Source of the DNA: Methylobacterium sp. Leaf91
GTDB taxonomy: Bacteria > Pseudomonadota > Alphaproteobacteria > Rhizobiales > Beijerinckiaceae
Reading direction: 5' to 3'
DNA: 64,000 nt
NCBI RefSeq assembly: GCF_001422815.1
Contig: NZ_LMMP01000001.1
Coordinates: forward strand, 495,919-559,918
This document shows positions 1-8,342 of this stretch, in pieces (within the stretch, counting starts at the first letter, position 1; every line of letters begins with the position of its first letter). The notes under the pieces were generated by a model, which searched no databases, was not told the DNA's origin, and saw only the letters and a program-made list of their open reading frames with translations. The translations under genes and the position numbers were made by a program.

Positions 1-1
1 C

Positions 2-661
2 CATGACGAGCGCGACCGCGCCGTAGTGCTGCTAGCGGATTTCCGCCCTTCCATGCTGTTCGGCACGCGTCGCGCCCTGCGCTCGGTGGCGGCGGCCGAA
101 GCCCTGGTGCTGCTCGGCTGGCGCATCGTCGGCGATGGTGGCCGCATCGGTCTCGTGGCCGCGTCCTCGGGGGAGCCGGTGGTGGTCCGTTCCGGCGGCG
201 GCGAGCGGGCCATGACGGCGGTGACGGGTGCCCTTGCCATGGCTCATGCCCAGGCGCTCGCCGCCTCGGACATGCAGGATCCCCCCCTAGACCGCAGCCT
301 CACCGTGGCGGCGAGCCTGCTTCCGTCCGGCGGCCATCTCGTCATCGGGAGCGCGCTGGACGCGCCGGGGCCTGAATTCGACCACCTGCTCACCGTGCTG
401 GCCGAGCGCCTGTCGATCCGCCTCGTCCTCGTCAGCGATGCGTTCGAGCGTAGGAAGCCGGCGGGGTTCTTTCCGTTCGCCACGCCGGACGGGCAGCGCG
501 GCACGGTTCAGGTCGGGCGCTCCGCCGCCAATACGGATGGCGTGCCCGACGACCGACTCATCGCCTATGCGCGGCGCGGCATCGAGGGTCTGCGCCTCGA
601 CGTGGAGGCCGGCCCCGAAGCCTATGCTCCGCTGATGGAACGTCTCGATGCGGTGCTGTAG
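2..661 (+). CDS. DUF58-domain protein (MoxR/Bat operon), 5' truncated
   Basis: The reading frame is open from base 2 and its true start lies upstream of the window. The visible residues begin HDERDRAVVLLADFRPSMLF, which is the end of the DUF58 core (an aspartate-containing strand followed by the conserved S-M-x-F-G segment), and continue with the VWA-like Rossmann half. DUF58 proteins accompany MoxR ATPases and VWA proteins that help assemble periplasmic or membrane enzymes, such as MxaS in methanol dehydrogenase maturation. The gene is followed after 3 bp by a DUF4381-like gene, so it is operonic. A moxR ATPase gene is expected just upstream but cannot be seen. Confidence 0.85.
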   Translation, partial: HDERDRAVVLLADFRPSMLFGTRRALRSVAAAEALVLLGWRIVGDGGRIGLVAASSGEPVVVRSGGGERAMTAVTGALAMAHAQALAASDMQDPPLDRSLTVAASLLPSGGHLVIGSALDAPGPEFDHLLTVLAERLSIRLVLVSDAFERRKPAGFFPFATPDGQRGTVQVGRSAANTDGVPDDRLIAYARRGIEGLRLDVEAGPEAYAPLMERLDAVL

Positions 662-664
662 CGC

Positions 665-1132
665 GTGAACCCGCTTAGCTCCCCCACCGATCTCACCCAG
701 CTGCGCGGCCTGCACCTCCCGGCCGATGCGGGTAGTGGCGCGCAGGGCGAGGTGGTGCTGGCCATCGCGCTGGGCTTCGTCGCGGCCCTTCTCGTCGGCC
801 TCGTCAGGCTGAAGCGGGCGCGCTCGAACGCTTCGGTGCGGGCCTCGGCCCTGCGCGGCCTCGCCGAGACGCGCACACTCGCTCGGGACGCACGCCTCAT
901 CGCGCAGGCCCGCCTGTTGCGGCGCCTCGCCCGGACGCTCGCCGGCGACGAGGCCGCCTCGACCCAGGGACGCGACTGGGCGGCCACCCTCGACCGCCTC
1001 TTCGCCACGGATGTCTTCAGCAAGGGCGCAGGCAGGGTCGTGACGGAGGGCCTGTACCGGCGCTCCTCCCCGGCCGACGTCGAGACCCTCGATTCCGAAC
1101 TCAGCCGTCTTTTCGCGCGGATCAGGGCCTGA
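665..1132 (+). CDS. DUF4381-like membrane protein
   Basis: A 155-residue protein with a GTG start only 3 bp after the preceding stop. It has one hydrophobic segment near residues 30-48 (LAIALGFVAALLVGLV), followed by a basic, arginine-rich cytoplasmic part with helical heptad character. Size, single membrane span and position between a DUF58 gene and a VWA gene match the DUF4381 proteins of Bat-type operons. In the methanol dehydrogenase cluster this slot is taken by MxaA, which is less similar in length. Its function is unknown; a scaffold role for the VWA partners is an inference. Confidence 0.7.
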   Translation: MNPLSSPTDLTQLRGLHLPADAGSGAQGEVVLAIALGFVAALLVGLVRLKRARSNASVRASALRGLAETRTLARDARLIAQARLLRRLARTLAGDEAASTQGRDWAATLDRLFATDVFSKGAGRVVTEGLYRRSSPADVETLDSELSRLFARIRA

Positions 1133-1136
1133 GCCG

Positions 1137-2150
1137 ATGCCAGCCTGGTTCACCGCTTTCCTCTCGGCCTTCGATCTCGCCGCGCCCCTGGCGCTGCTGC
1201 TCCTGCCGCTGCCCTTTCTCGCGGCCCGGCTGCTGCCGCCCGAGCGGATGGGATCGAGCGGTGCCTTGCGCGTTCCGTCCACCGTCGTGATGGGCTCCGC
1301 CCGAGGGGACGGCGTGGCGGCGCGCGGGCGCAGGCGCTCGCTCCTGATCTGGACCCTCTGGGCCGCCCTGGTGGCGGCGCTCGCCGGCCCCCGCCTCGTC
1401 CTGCCCGCCACCGCGCTTCCGGCCTCGGGTCGCGAGATCATGCTGGTGATGGACCTCTCCGGCAGCATGGAGCGCCGCGACTTCGCCATCGACGGCGAGA
1501 CCGTGACGCGGCTCACCGCGGTGAAGCGGGTGGGCACCGACTTCATCCGCCGCCGGGCCGGGGACCGGATCGGCCTCGTGATCTTCGCCAACGAATCCTA
1601 CGTCGCCGCGAGCCCGAGCTTCGACACCAATACCGTGGCGCGCGCCCTCGACGAGGCGACGATCGGCCTCGTTGGCCGCTCCACCGGCATCGGCGACGGT
1701 CTCGGCCTCGCCCTCAAGCGGCTGGTGCCTGCCACCTCCGGCGAGGCGTCCGACATCCCGCAGGCCACATCGAAGGTGGTGGTGCTGATGACGGACGGGG
1801 CCAACAATGCCGGCCAGACCACGCCGCGCGACGTGGCGGCTTTGGCCAAGGAACTCGGCGTCAAGGTCCACACCATCGCGCTCGGCCCCCGTGACATGTC
1901 CAATGCCGACGGCGAGCAGGATGTGGTCGATGCCGAGACCTTGCGGGATATCTCGACTCTCACCGGGGGCACCTTCTTCAGGGTGAAGACCACCGACGAC
2001 CTCATCGCCATGGCCGATTCGATCGATGCCATCGAAGGGGGTCGGGCCAAGGCTCCCCCGGTCCCCCTGCGGCAGGACCTGTGGCCCTGGCCCGCCGGCC
2101 TTGCTCTCCTCTGCGCGGCGGGCCTGCTGGTAGCGAGGCGCAAGGCATGA
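1137..2150 (+). CDS. BatA-like VWA-domain membrane protein
   Basis: A 337-residue protein. A hydrophobic N-terminal hairpin (about residues 17-35 and 70-88) precedes a von Willebrand A domain with an intact metal-ion-dependent adhesion motif, DLSGSM, near residue 106, and the later MTDGANNAG strand. A final transmembrane helix (about residues 314-332) anchors the C terminus. This architecture, two N-terminal spans, a VWA domain and one C-terminal span, is that of BatA/Aerotolerance and MxaC/MxaL proteins. It starts 4 bp after the preceding stop, and its own stop overlaps the start of the next VWA gene (ATGA). Confidence 0.88.
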   Translation: MPAWFTAFLSAFDLAAPLALLLLPLPFLAARLLPPERMGSSGALRVPSTVVMGSARGDGVAARGRRRSLLIWTLWAALVAALAGPRLVLPATALPASGREIMLVMDLSGSMERRDFAIDGETVTRLTAVKRVGTDFIRRRAGDRIGLVIFANESYVAASPSFDTNTVARALDEATIGLVGRSTGIGDGLGLALKRLVPATSGEASDIPQATSKVVVLMTDGANNAGQTTPRDVAALAKELGVKVHTIALGPRDMSNADGEQDVVDAETLRDISTLTGGTFFRVKTTDDLIAMADSIDAIEGGRAKAPPVPLRQDLWPWPAGLALLCAAGLLVARRKA

Positions 2151-3076
2151 GCGCCCTTCTCTCCCTCGCCATCCTGCGGCCCTGGTGGCTCCTGGCGATT
2201 CCCGTCATCCTCGTCCTCGCCCTGCGCGCGGCCTGGCGCTCGGCCCCGCTGGGCGATTGGGCGAAGGCGGTCGATCCCGGCCTGATGGCCTTCCTCGAGA
2301 CGCGCGGAGCCGTCCTCGGTGGTCGGCGCCAGGCCAACCTCGCCGCCGCCATCGCGGCCGGCCTCATCGCCGTCGCCCTCACGGGACCGGCCATCGAGCG
2401 CCCGGACGCGGCGACCTTCCGCAACCTCGATGCGACGGTGGTCGTCATCGATCTCTCGCGCTCCGTGGCCGAGGGCGGCCACCTCAAGGAGGTCCGCCAG
2501 ATCGCCGACAGCGTGGCCCAGGCGGCGGGCACACGCAGCGTCGCCGTGGTGGTCTATGCCGGCGACGCCTATCTCGCCGCCCCACCGACCACGGATCGCG
2601 ACGCCCTGAGCCTCGTCCTGTTCGCCCTCGACGGCGACACCGTGCCCGATCGCGGCACCCATCCCGAGCGCGGCCTCGCCATCGCGCGCCGGACCCTGGA
2701 GGAGGCCGGCGTCATCGCCGGCGACGTGGTCCTCGTCACCGATGGCGACGGGATCGGCGATGCCGCCATGCGCGAGGCCACTGCGATCCGGAACAAGGGA
2801 TGGCATCTCCATGCCGTGTTCGTTCCGGCCACCAATTCCCTGCCGGTGGGATCGCCCAAGCCGGACCGGGCGGCCCTCGACCGCGTGACCGGCACGGGCA
2901 ACGGCCTCACCGTCGATCTCGACAGGCCGGCCGCCCTCCTCGATGTGGTGGGGGCCAGCACGGCGCAACATCTGGCGGCGGGCGGCTACACCGTGCTCGC
3001 CTTCGCCGATCTGGGACGCTGGCTGATCCTCCTCGCCCTGCTTCCGGCCCTCGCCCTGTTCCGCAGGAGCGCCTGA
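2147..3076 (+). CDS. BatB-like VWA-domain membrane protein
   Basis: The start is placed at the ATG overlapping the preceding stop (ATGA), giving 309 residues. The protein opens with a hydrophobic span (LAILRPWWLLAIPVILVLAL), then a second span, a VWA domain whose metal site reads DLSRS near residue 101 (the D-x-S-x-S ligands are kept), and a C-terminal membrane helix. An in-frame GTG further upstream (2081) would bury the start deep in the previous gene and is less likely. The pairing of two consecutive VWA proteins followed by a TPR protein is the BatA-BatB-BatC order. They are thought to act together in the periplasm or inner membrane. Confidence 0.85.
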   Translation: MSALLSLAILRPWWLLAIPVILVLALRAAWRSAPLGDWAKAVDPGLMAFLETRGAVLGGRRQANLAAAIAAGLIAVALTGPAIERPDAATFRNLDATVVVIDLSRSVAEGGHLKEVRQIADSVAQAAGTRSVAVVVYAGDAYLAAPPTTDRDALSLVLFALDGDTVPDRGTHPERGLAIARRTLEEAGVIAGDVVLVTDGDGIGDAAMREATAIRNKGWHLHAVFVPATNSLPVGSPKPDRAALDRVTGTGNGLTVDLDRPAALLDVVGASTAQHLAAGGYTVLAFADLGRWLILLALLPALALFRRSA

Positions 3077-3999
3077 TGAGCACCTCGCGCCTCTCCTTGC
3101 CTGATCGTCTTCCCTTCGCCCGTTACTTGCCCCGGCATTGGACCGGCTGGGCGAGGATCGCCGGCATCACGCTGGCGGGGGCCGGCATTCTCAGCCTCAC
3201 CCTGGTTTCGGAGCCGCGCACGACGCTCGGTCGCAGCCTGATGAGCCTCGGCCTGCCCAACGCCGCCGCCACCATCCTTGCCGATCCGGCCTGGCGCGGG
3301 CCCGCGCTCTACGAGGCGGGACGCTACGAGGAGGCCATCGCCATCTTCCGGAATGGCGGCCGGCGCAACGCCTACAATCTCGCCAATGCGCTCGCGCGCT
3401 CGGGCGACTTCCAGGGCGCCATCGACGCCTACGACGTCGCCCTGCAATACAATCCACGCGATGCGGATGCGCAGGCCAACCGCTCCCTCGTCGCCCGTCT
3501 CGTGGCCGAGGGGCCGGGTGATCCGGGCAAGGGCGGCGGCCTCGCCAATGCCACCGCGACGGTGGGCTCGCGCTACAACAAGACGTCGAACCAGGATCCC
3601 AACGACGACATGAAGGCCTCCTCCGTCGGTGAGGGACTGGCCGGCAATAAGGAGGGAGGCACCTCCTCCTCGACGCCGGGCAACAGCAAGGTGGCGCGGC
3701 GCGGCAAGGCCGAGCAGCAATCGGTGGATTCCGGCAAAGGTGAAGCGAGAGGCTCGGCCAGCGATGCAGCCGGTCGTGGACGCACGGGCGCCGGTTCCGC
3801 CATGGTCGCCGCCGCCCCGGAGCGGGAGGCGCGGCGCGTGACGAAGAGCTTCGAAGCGCACGAAATCCGCCCCGACCGCCTCTGGCTCCAGACCCTACCC
3901 GACGATCCGGGCCGGTATCTCAAGCTGCGCCTGAAAGCCGAGCAAGCGGTGCGTGTGGAAGCGGGCACGGCGGTCCCGGCGGGAAGCAACCCATGGTGA
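3076..3999 (+). CDS. BatC-like TPR membrane protein
   Basis: A 307-residue protein starting at the ATG that overlaps the stop of the previous gene. There is one membrane helix at about residues 18-36, then tetratricopeptide motifs (ALYEAGRYEEAIAIFRNGG; NLANALARSGDFQGAIDAYD; ALQYNPRDADAQANRSLV). A long serine-, glycine- and alanine-rich low-complexity region follows, then a charged C-terminal segment with the conserved LWLQTLPDDPGRYLKLRL stretch seen in BatC/MxaK-like proteins. TPR proteins of this operon type are presumed to bind the VWA partners. The downstream BatD-like gene starts inside this gene's last codons. Confidence 0.82.
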   Translation: MSTSRLSLPDRLPFARYLPRHWTGWARIAGITLAGAGILSLTLVSEPRTTLGRSLMSLGLPNAAATILADPAWRGPALYEAGRYEEAIAIFRNGGRRNAYNLANALARSGDFQGAIDAYDVALQYNPRDADAQANRSLVARLVAEGPGDPGKGGGLANATATVGSRYNKTSNQDPNDDMKASSVGEGLAGNKEGGTSSSTPGNSKVARRGKAEQQSVDSGKGEARGSASDAAGRGRTGAGSAMVAAAPEREARRVTKSFEAHEIRPDRLWLQTLPDDPGRYLKLRLKAEQAVRVEAGTAVPAGSNPW

Positions 4000-5426
4000 G
4001 CGGAGTGTATCGCCCGGATACCAACCCTCCCCCCTCTGCGGGGGAGGGTGCCTGCGGAGCAGGCGAGAGAGGGGACGACCTCTCCGGAACTGGCGCTCCC
4101 CTCTCCCGACCCGCTTCGCGGGCCACCCTCCCCCGCAGAGGGGGGAGGGATCACGGACGGCGTGGCATCCTCATGCTCGGCGCATTCCTATTCCTCGCCG
4201 CTCCCGCACAGGCCGAAATCGCTCCCGGCGACCTCACCCTGACGGTGACGCCGGAGCTCAACGGTAACGCTGCGCCGTTCTCGCGGGAAATGGTGCTGCT
4301 CCACATTCGCGGCGTCTACCGGCAGGCGATCCTGCTGGAGGAGGTCGTCCAGCCGTCGCTGGCGAATTTCAGCTGGACCCAGCTCGGCCGGGACACCTGG
4401 TCGAAGACACGCTTGCCGGACGGACAGGTGGCGGTAGCCTTCGACCGTACCATCGCGATCTTCCCGCACCATCCGGGCGACTTCACCATCGACCCGTTCA
4501 TCCACCGCCTCACCATCAACGATGGCGGCACCCGCAAGGTGGTGGACGTTCCCTCCGTACCGGTCTCGCTGCCCGTCGCCACCTGGACGAAGCCGGTGGG
4601 CGGCCCCGACGTAAAGGAGCCGTGGTGGCTACCGGCGCGGGACGTCACGATCACGGATTCCTGGAGCCCCGATCCCGAAACGGTGAAGATCGGCGAGACC
4701 ACGAGGCGCATCGTCACCCTGGAGGCGCAGGGGCTGGTGGCCGAAGGGCTGCCGCCAAGGCCGGTCATGCGCACACGCGGTATCCTCACCTTCGCGGGCC
4801 CCGTGACCCGCGAGACGATCATCACCCCGACGGGTCCGGTGGCGCGGGCGACCTATCAATGGGACGTGCGCCCTGCCGTCACCGAGATCGTCCCGCTGGA
4901 TGCGATCACCATTCCCTGGTTCGACACCGTCTCGCGGACCCTGCGGGAAGCGGAAATCCCGGCCCGCCAGATCGGCGGCGGCCTGCCCGACCGGGACGAG
5001 GACGCCAAACCCGTCGCTCCGGCCTCGCCGATGGTCGTTGCGGCTGCGGCCGTGGGAGCTTTCGGGTTCGGCCTCGCCCTCATCGGCTTTGGCGTTCCGA
5101 GACGCTCACGGACCCTGCGCCTCGACCGTGCGACGCGTCGCGAACTCGCACGCCACGCGGAGGCCGGCGACGGACTGGGTTTCCGCGCTGCCCTCGGCCC
5201 AGTCTTCGAGCGCGAACCCGAACTCGCGCGGCTCTGGCGCTCCACTCCGGTCATCTCCGAGGCACTGGCCGCCCTCGACGCCTCGCTCTATGGCCGAACC
5301 GAGGAAGCGACGCCGGACCTGGCTCTATTAGCCGGCAACCTGTCGAAGCCGTTCAAGATCGACAGGCTTCCCGCCGAGCCGGTCAACCCGTTGGCGGATC
5401 TCGATGGTCGGGCTTTGCGACGGTAA
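3993..5426 (+). CDS. BatD-like protein with a palindromic element in its 5' coding end
   Basis: A 477-residue protein. The ATG at 3993 overlaps the end of the TPR gene, as expected for a coupled operon. Residues 11-53 are encoded by a 125-bp GC-rich palindrome and look like translated repeat. Only after this comes a normal signal peptide (MLGAFLFLAAPAQA, from residue 61) and the mature domain: beta-rich BatD-type segments, a transmembrane helix near residues 350-370 (VVAAAAVGAFGFGLALIGF) and a cytoplasmic tail. An alternative start is the ATG at 4173, which has no visible ribosome site. BatD proteins are anchored, mostly periplasmic partners of the VWA proteins. Which start is used is unresolved. 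Confidence 0.75.
   Translation: MVSGVYRPDTNPPPSAGEGACGAGERGDDLSGTGAPLSRPASRATLPRRGGRDHGRRGILMLGAFLFLAAPAQAEIAPGDLTLTVTPELNGNAAPFSREMVLLHIRGVYRQAILLEEVVQPSLANFSWTQLGRDTWSKTRLPDGQVAVAFDRTIAIFPHHPGDFTIDPFIHRLTINDGGTRKVVDVPSVPVSLPVATWTKPVGGPDVKEPWWLPARDVTITDSWSPDPETVKIGETTRRIVTLEAQGLVAEGLPPRPVMRTRGILTFAGPVTRETIITPTGPVARATYQWDVRPAVTEIVPLDAITIPWFDTVSRTLREAEIPARQIGGGLPDRDEDAKPVAPASPMVVAAAAVGAFGFGLALIGFGVPRRSRTLRLDRATRRELARHAEAGDGLGFRAALGPVFEREPELARLWRSTPVISEALAALDASLYGRTEEATPDLALLAGNLSKPFKIDRLPAEPVNPLADLDGRALRR
4025..4149. repeat. GC-rich palindromic repeat element inside a coding sequence
   Basis: The outer arms are perfect 25-bp inverted copies (4025-4049 and 4125-4149). They enclose a second, imperfect inverted pair (about 4049-4075 and 4095-4124) and a short centre. 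The form, CCCTCCCCC at both ends with a purine-rich GAGAGAGG run inside, is that of the mosaic intergenic palindromes common in Hyphomicrobiales. Here it sits inside the 5' coding end of the BatD-like gene and the reading frame stays open through it. Confidence 0.85.
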
Positions 5427-5536
5427 CCTTTCGTTCACCCTGTTCTGAGAATTTCGAGCCTCGTCCACGGACGGTGAGTTGGGTGGTGAACCCCATCGAC
5501 AGGGCTTCCGGCGACGGGAGCACGCAGCGGGATGAC

Positions 5537-5938
5537 ATGAGCCGAGGGCGCGAGACAGCAGGAGGCCAAGCCGCGAGGGTGCTGATCGCGGCATGTTTCG
5601 TCGCGTCCGTCTTGGACGGCCCGGCCGGGGCCGCCGATGCGCGGGAGCGCTGGTCCACTCCCTACGGCGTGGAGGCCAACCGCCCTGTTCCGGGAGCCGA
5701 GCCGCCGCCGCGTTACTTCCCGCGCGCGGACGAGGACAGCACGCCGCGACGGGAGCGTGCGAGACCCCGACGGCTCGCCTGTATCCCGAGAAGCGTACCC
5801 ATCCCCACCGACGCGCCGGACGATCCGAGCTATGTCGGATCGACCTACGGGCTCGGAAAACCGAGCTATTACGGCTTCAAACCGGCACTGGGCGTGGACG
5901 ATCCCTTCGGTCGGTCCCTCCTACCCTATTGCAACTGA
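5537..5938 (+). CDS. small exported protein, unrecognised
   Basis: A 133-residue protein. An N-terminal signal-like segment (VLIAACFVASVLDGPAGAADA) is followed by a proline-, arginine- and tyrosine-rich mature part that ends in LLPYCN, with one further cysteine at RRLACIPR. I do not recognise a family. The ATG at 5537 is the best start because the signal peptide follows directly; an in-frame GTG at 5483 would add 18 residues. It stands alone between the Bat-type operon and panC, and no clear promoter is visible in the 110 bp before it. Confidence 0.6.
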   Translation: MSRGRETAGGQAARVLIAACFVASVLDGPAGAADARERWSTPYGVEANRPVPGAEPPPRYFPRADEDSTPRRERARPRRLACIPRSVPIPTDAPDDPSYVGSTYGLGKPSYYGFKPALGVDDPFGRSLLPYCN

Positions 5939-6030
5939 CCTCGGGCGCTCGCGGCATCTGGCCTTCCGGCACCGAGTTGGGATAGTCGAAGGCTTATCGA
6001 CGTCCCTCAGAGCCCTGCCGAAGAGCCCCG

Positions 6031-6894
6031 ATGAGCAGCCAAGCCTCGCCCGTCACCCCGGTCCGGTTCGACGCGGTGGACCCCATGCGGGCCTGCATCC
6101 GCGCCTGGAAGGCGGCGGGCGACCGTGTCGTCTTCGTGCCCACCATGGGTGCCCTACACCAGGGCCACCTCTCCCTCGTGACCCGGGCGCGGGAACTGGG
6201 GGAGCGGGTCGTGGTCAGCATCTTCGTCAACCCGACGCAGTTCGGGCCGAGCGACGATTTCTCGCGCTATCCGCGCGATACCGAGGCCGATCTCGCGCTG
6301 CTGTCGGAGGCGGGCGTCGATGCCGCCTACTGTCCCACCGTGGAGACGATGTACCCGGCGGATTTCTCCACCAGCCTCACGGTGGCGGGCATCAGCGAGG
6401 GATTGTGCGGCGCGTTTCGTCCGGGCCATTTCTCCGGCGTCGCCACGGTGGTGACGAAGCTCGTCAACCAGGTCCAGCCCGATACCGCCCTGTTCGGCGA
6501 GAAGGATTTCCAGCAATTGCAGGTGATCCGCCGCGCAGTGCGCGACCTCGACATCCCCGTCGCGATCGGCGGCGTGCCGACTCTGCGGGAAGAGGACGGC
6601 CTCGCCCTTTCCTCGCGCAACCGCTACCTCGATGCACAGGAGCGACGGATCGCCCCTCTTCTGCACCGCGAGCTGTCGATGATCGCCGAAGGATTGCGAG
6701 CGGGGAACGCCGCGTCCCCCCTCGTCTCCGCCTCGACCGATCGGCTGATCGCGGCCGGGTTCAGCACGATCCAGTATCTCAGCGTGTGCGATGCCGACAC
6801 GCTGGCCCCGGTGGAACACGCCACGGGAGCGACCAGGATTCTGGTCGCCGCCTATCTCGGCTCGACGCGACTCATCGACAACGTGGCGGTCTGA
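6031..6894 (+). CDS. panC: pantothenate synthetase (pantoate-beta-alanine ligase)
   Basis: A 287-residue cytosolic enzyme that condenses pantoate and beta-alanine with ATP in the pathway to coenzyme A. The diagnostic motifs are present in order: PTMGALHQGHLSLV (ATP-binding HxGH), VSIFVNPTQFGPSDD, FRPGHFSGVATVV, FGEKDFQQLQ, and ALSSRNRYLD (the KMSKS-equivalent SSRN loop). The length is normal for the family. It is a single gene here, not beside panB. The next gene is convergent, with 22 bp between the two stops. Confidence 0.97.
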   Translation: MSSQASPVTPVRFDAVDPMRACIRAWKAAGDRVVFVPTMGALHQGHLSLVTRARELGERVVVSIFVNPTQFGPSDDFSRYPRDTEADLALLSEAGVDAAYCPTVETMYPADFSTSLTVAGISEGLCGAFRPGHFSGVATVVTKLVNQVQPDTALFGEKDFQQLQVIRRAVRDLDIPVAIGGVPTLREEDGLALSSRNRYLDAQERRIAPLLHRELSMIAEGLRAGNAASPLVSASTDRLIAAGFSTIQYLSVCDADTLAPVEHATGATRILVAAYLGSTRLIDNVAV

Positions 6895-6916
6895 CAGTCC
6901 GTCATCTGACAGTGAT

Positions 6917-8179
6917 TTACTGGCGCGGTCGGTCGAGGCGGTGGGCCATGAAGAAATCGACCATCGCCCGTGACGCATCGGGTCCGCGACGGTCGGTGTA
7001 GCTGCCCGACGGGTCGCCCCCCGACCAGGCATGGTTGAGGCCGCGCACGACCCAGCTTTCCACCACCACACGATCGGTCTCGTCGGCATAACGCGTGCGG
7101 ATATAGGAGAGCCCGCCCGGACTCACGCCGTCCGAGACGGAAGGCGTGAGCGCATCGACGCCGGCCTGGAGCAGGACCTGCTCGCCATTGCGCGGGTGGA
7201 CGGTGCTGTCGTTCTCACCGTGAACCATGATGGTCGGAACGCGGGGCGTCCCTCCCTGCAGAGTGGCGGCGGCTCCCGAAGGCCCGAGACGCATCGTCGT
7301 CAGCGCCGAAGAGACGTCGCCGGCGCATCCGGCCGCGAGGCCGGAATGCACGCCGACGGCGGCGTAGAGATCGGGATAGGCCAGGGCCACGTTGGCGGCG
7401 GCCGCGCCACCGGCCGAGAGGCCGGCGATGTAGACCCTGCGCGGATCGACATCGTAGCTTTGCATCACCTCACGGGTAAGGCCAGCGATGATCTCGGCCT
7501 CGCCCAGGCCCCGTGCCTGATCGCCGGGCTGGTACCAGTTCCAACAGCGCTGGCCATGGTCCCTCGTGCTCTGGCCTGGATAGGCGACGAGGAACCCTTC
7601 CTGCTCGGCAAGGAGGTTCATGCCGGTTCCGGCAGCGAAATCGTCCGGTAACTGGGTGCAGCCGTGCAGCATCACAACCAGGGGAGGATGGGTGACCGTA
7701 CGGCTGGGAATGTAGAGCTTGTAGTCGCGCGCACCCGCTTCGTTGGCGAAGGAATGCGCGGTGAAAGTTCCCTCTCCCGTGGTGAGAGACGGAACGTTTC
7801 CGTCCCGGAACAGCGTCGCAGGATCGAACCCCATGAAGCCGGACGTCGCCGGAGCGGGAGCATTCGCGCCTTGAGCGACCGCGCCGGATGGCGACGACAG
7901 GCCGAATTTCCGCGCGACCTGATCCAGGGCCCCACGAAACTGATCGTGCAGACCTTCCGCGATCCCGCCTGCCGAATGCGTGGAGGTTGCGGCGTCCGCC
8001 GTCTGACCGGAATGGCTGGCGCCCTGGCTCCCGAACAGGCCGCGCTGAATGAGATCGGACGCTTCCTGCAAGCGGCCCGCCCCCGTCAGCTTGGTGGCTT
8101 CGACGAGATCGGCCAGACGTGCCTGTGTCCGGTTCGGGTGATCAGCCATCGCATGATCGCTTTCTTGGGTGTTGGACAT
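6917..8179 (-). CDS. PHB-depolymerase-family esterase
   Basis: A 420-residue alpha/beta hydrolase of the Esterase_PHB type. The first 130 residues are a variable, serine- and alanine-rich region, beginning with a helical segment (ARLADLVEATKLTGAGRLQEA). The hydrolase core then shows PLVVMLHGCTQ (oxyanion strand), RCWNWY, the nucleophile elbow GLSAGG near residue 252, PTIMVHGENDSTVHP with the acid, and LNHAWSGGD with the histidine. No signal peptide is evident, so action on intracellular polyhydroxyalkanoate or on another ester is possible. The annotated start gives MSNTQESDHAMADH; the second methionine is an alternative. A TGC/GCA palindrome lies upstream. Confidence 0.85.
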   Translation of the reverse strand: MSNTQESDHAMADHPNRTQARLADLVEATKLTGAGRLQEASDLIQRGLFGSQGASHSGQTADAATSTHSAGGIAEGLHDQFRGALDQVARKFGLSSPSGAVAQGANAPAPATSGFMGFDPATLFRDGNVPSLTTGEGTFTAHSFANEAGARDYKLYIPSRTVTHPPLVVMLHGCTQLPDDFAAGTGMNLLAEQEGFLVAYPGQSTRDHGQRCWNWYQPGDQARGLGEAEIIAGLTREVMQSYDVDPRRVYIAGLSAGGAAAANVALAYPDLYAAVGVHSGLAAGCAGDVSSALTTMRLGPSGAAATLQGGTPRVPTIMVHGENDSTVHPRNGEQVLLQAGVDALTPSVSDGVSPGGLSYIRTRYADETDRVVVESWVVRGLNHAWSGGDPSGSYTDRRGPDASRAMVDFFMAHRLDRPRQ

Positions 8180-8299
8180 GTGTGTCGACGAGCGGCCAGC
8201 GGATCTGATCGATGCAGGATAAAAGCTGATCCGGCATCGACGATGGGCTCGATTCGCCTCCGCGCCGACTCGTTGTGCAAAGATGTAAGCTGGTTCTGT

Positions 8300-8330
8300 T
8301 GCAATGCAATATGTGTTTTATTGCATTGCA
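8300..8330. promoter_or_regulatory. inverted repeat, candidate PhaR-type operator
   Basis: Two 11-bp arms, TGCAATGCAAT (8300-8310) and ATTGCATTGCA (8320-8330), are perfect inverted copies separated by 9 bp. Each arm is itself a TGC-N3-GCA half-palindrome. The site lies in the 163-bp gap between dnaQ and the esterase start, about 120-150 bp upstream of the esterase. Alphaproteobacterial PhaR regulators of PHB metabolism bind TGC...GCA palindromes; assigning this site to PhaR is an inference from that and from the neighbour. Confidence 0.5.
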
Positions 8331-8342
8331 CCTAGGCAATAT

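Noticed and set aside
287-2971. Long minus-strand frames opposite the Bat-type operon
   Set aside because: They are antisense to well-supported VWA and DUF58 genes, show no recognisable domain and have shadow-like composition.
4622-5536. Extended plus-strand frame before the small exported protein at 5537
   Set aside because: It overlaps the BatD-like gene out of frame; the signal peptide and mature sequence begin only at 5537.
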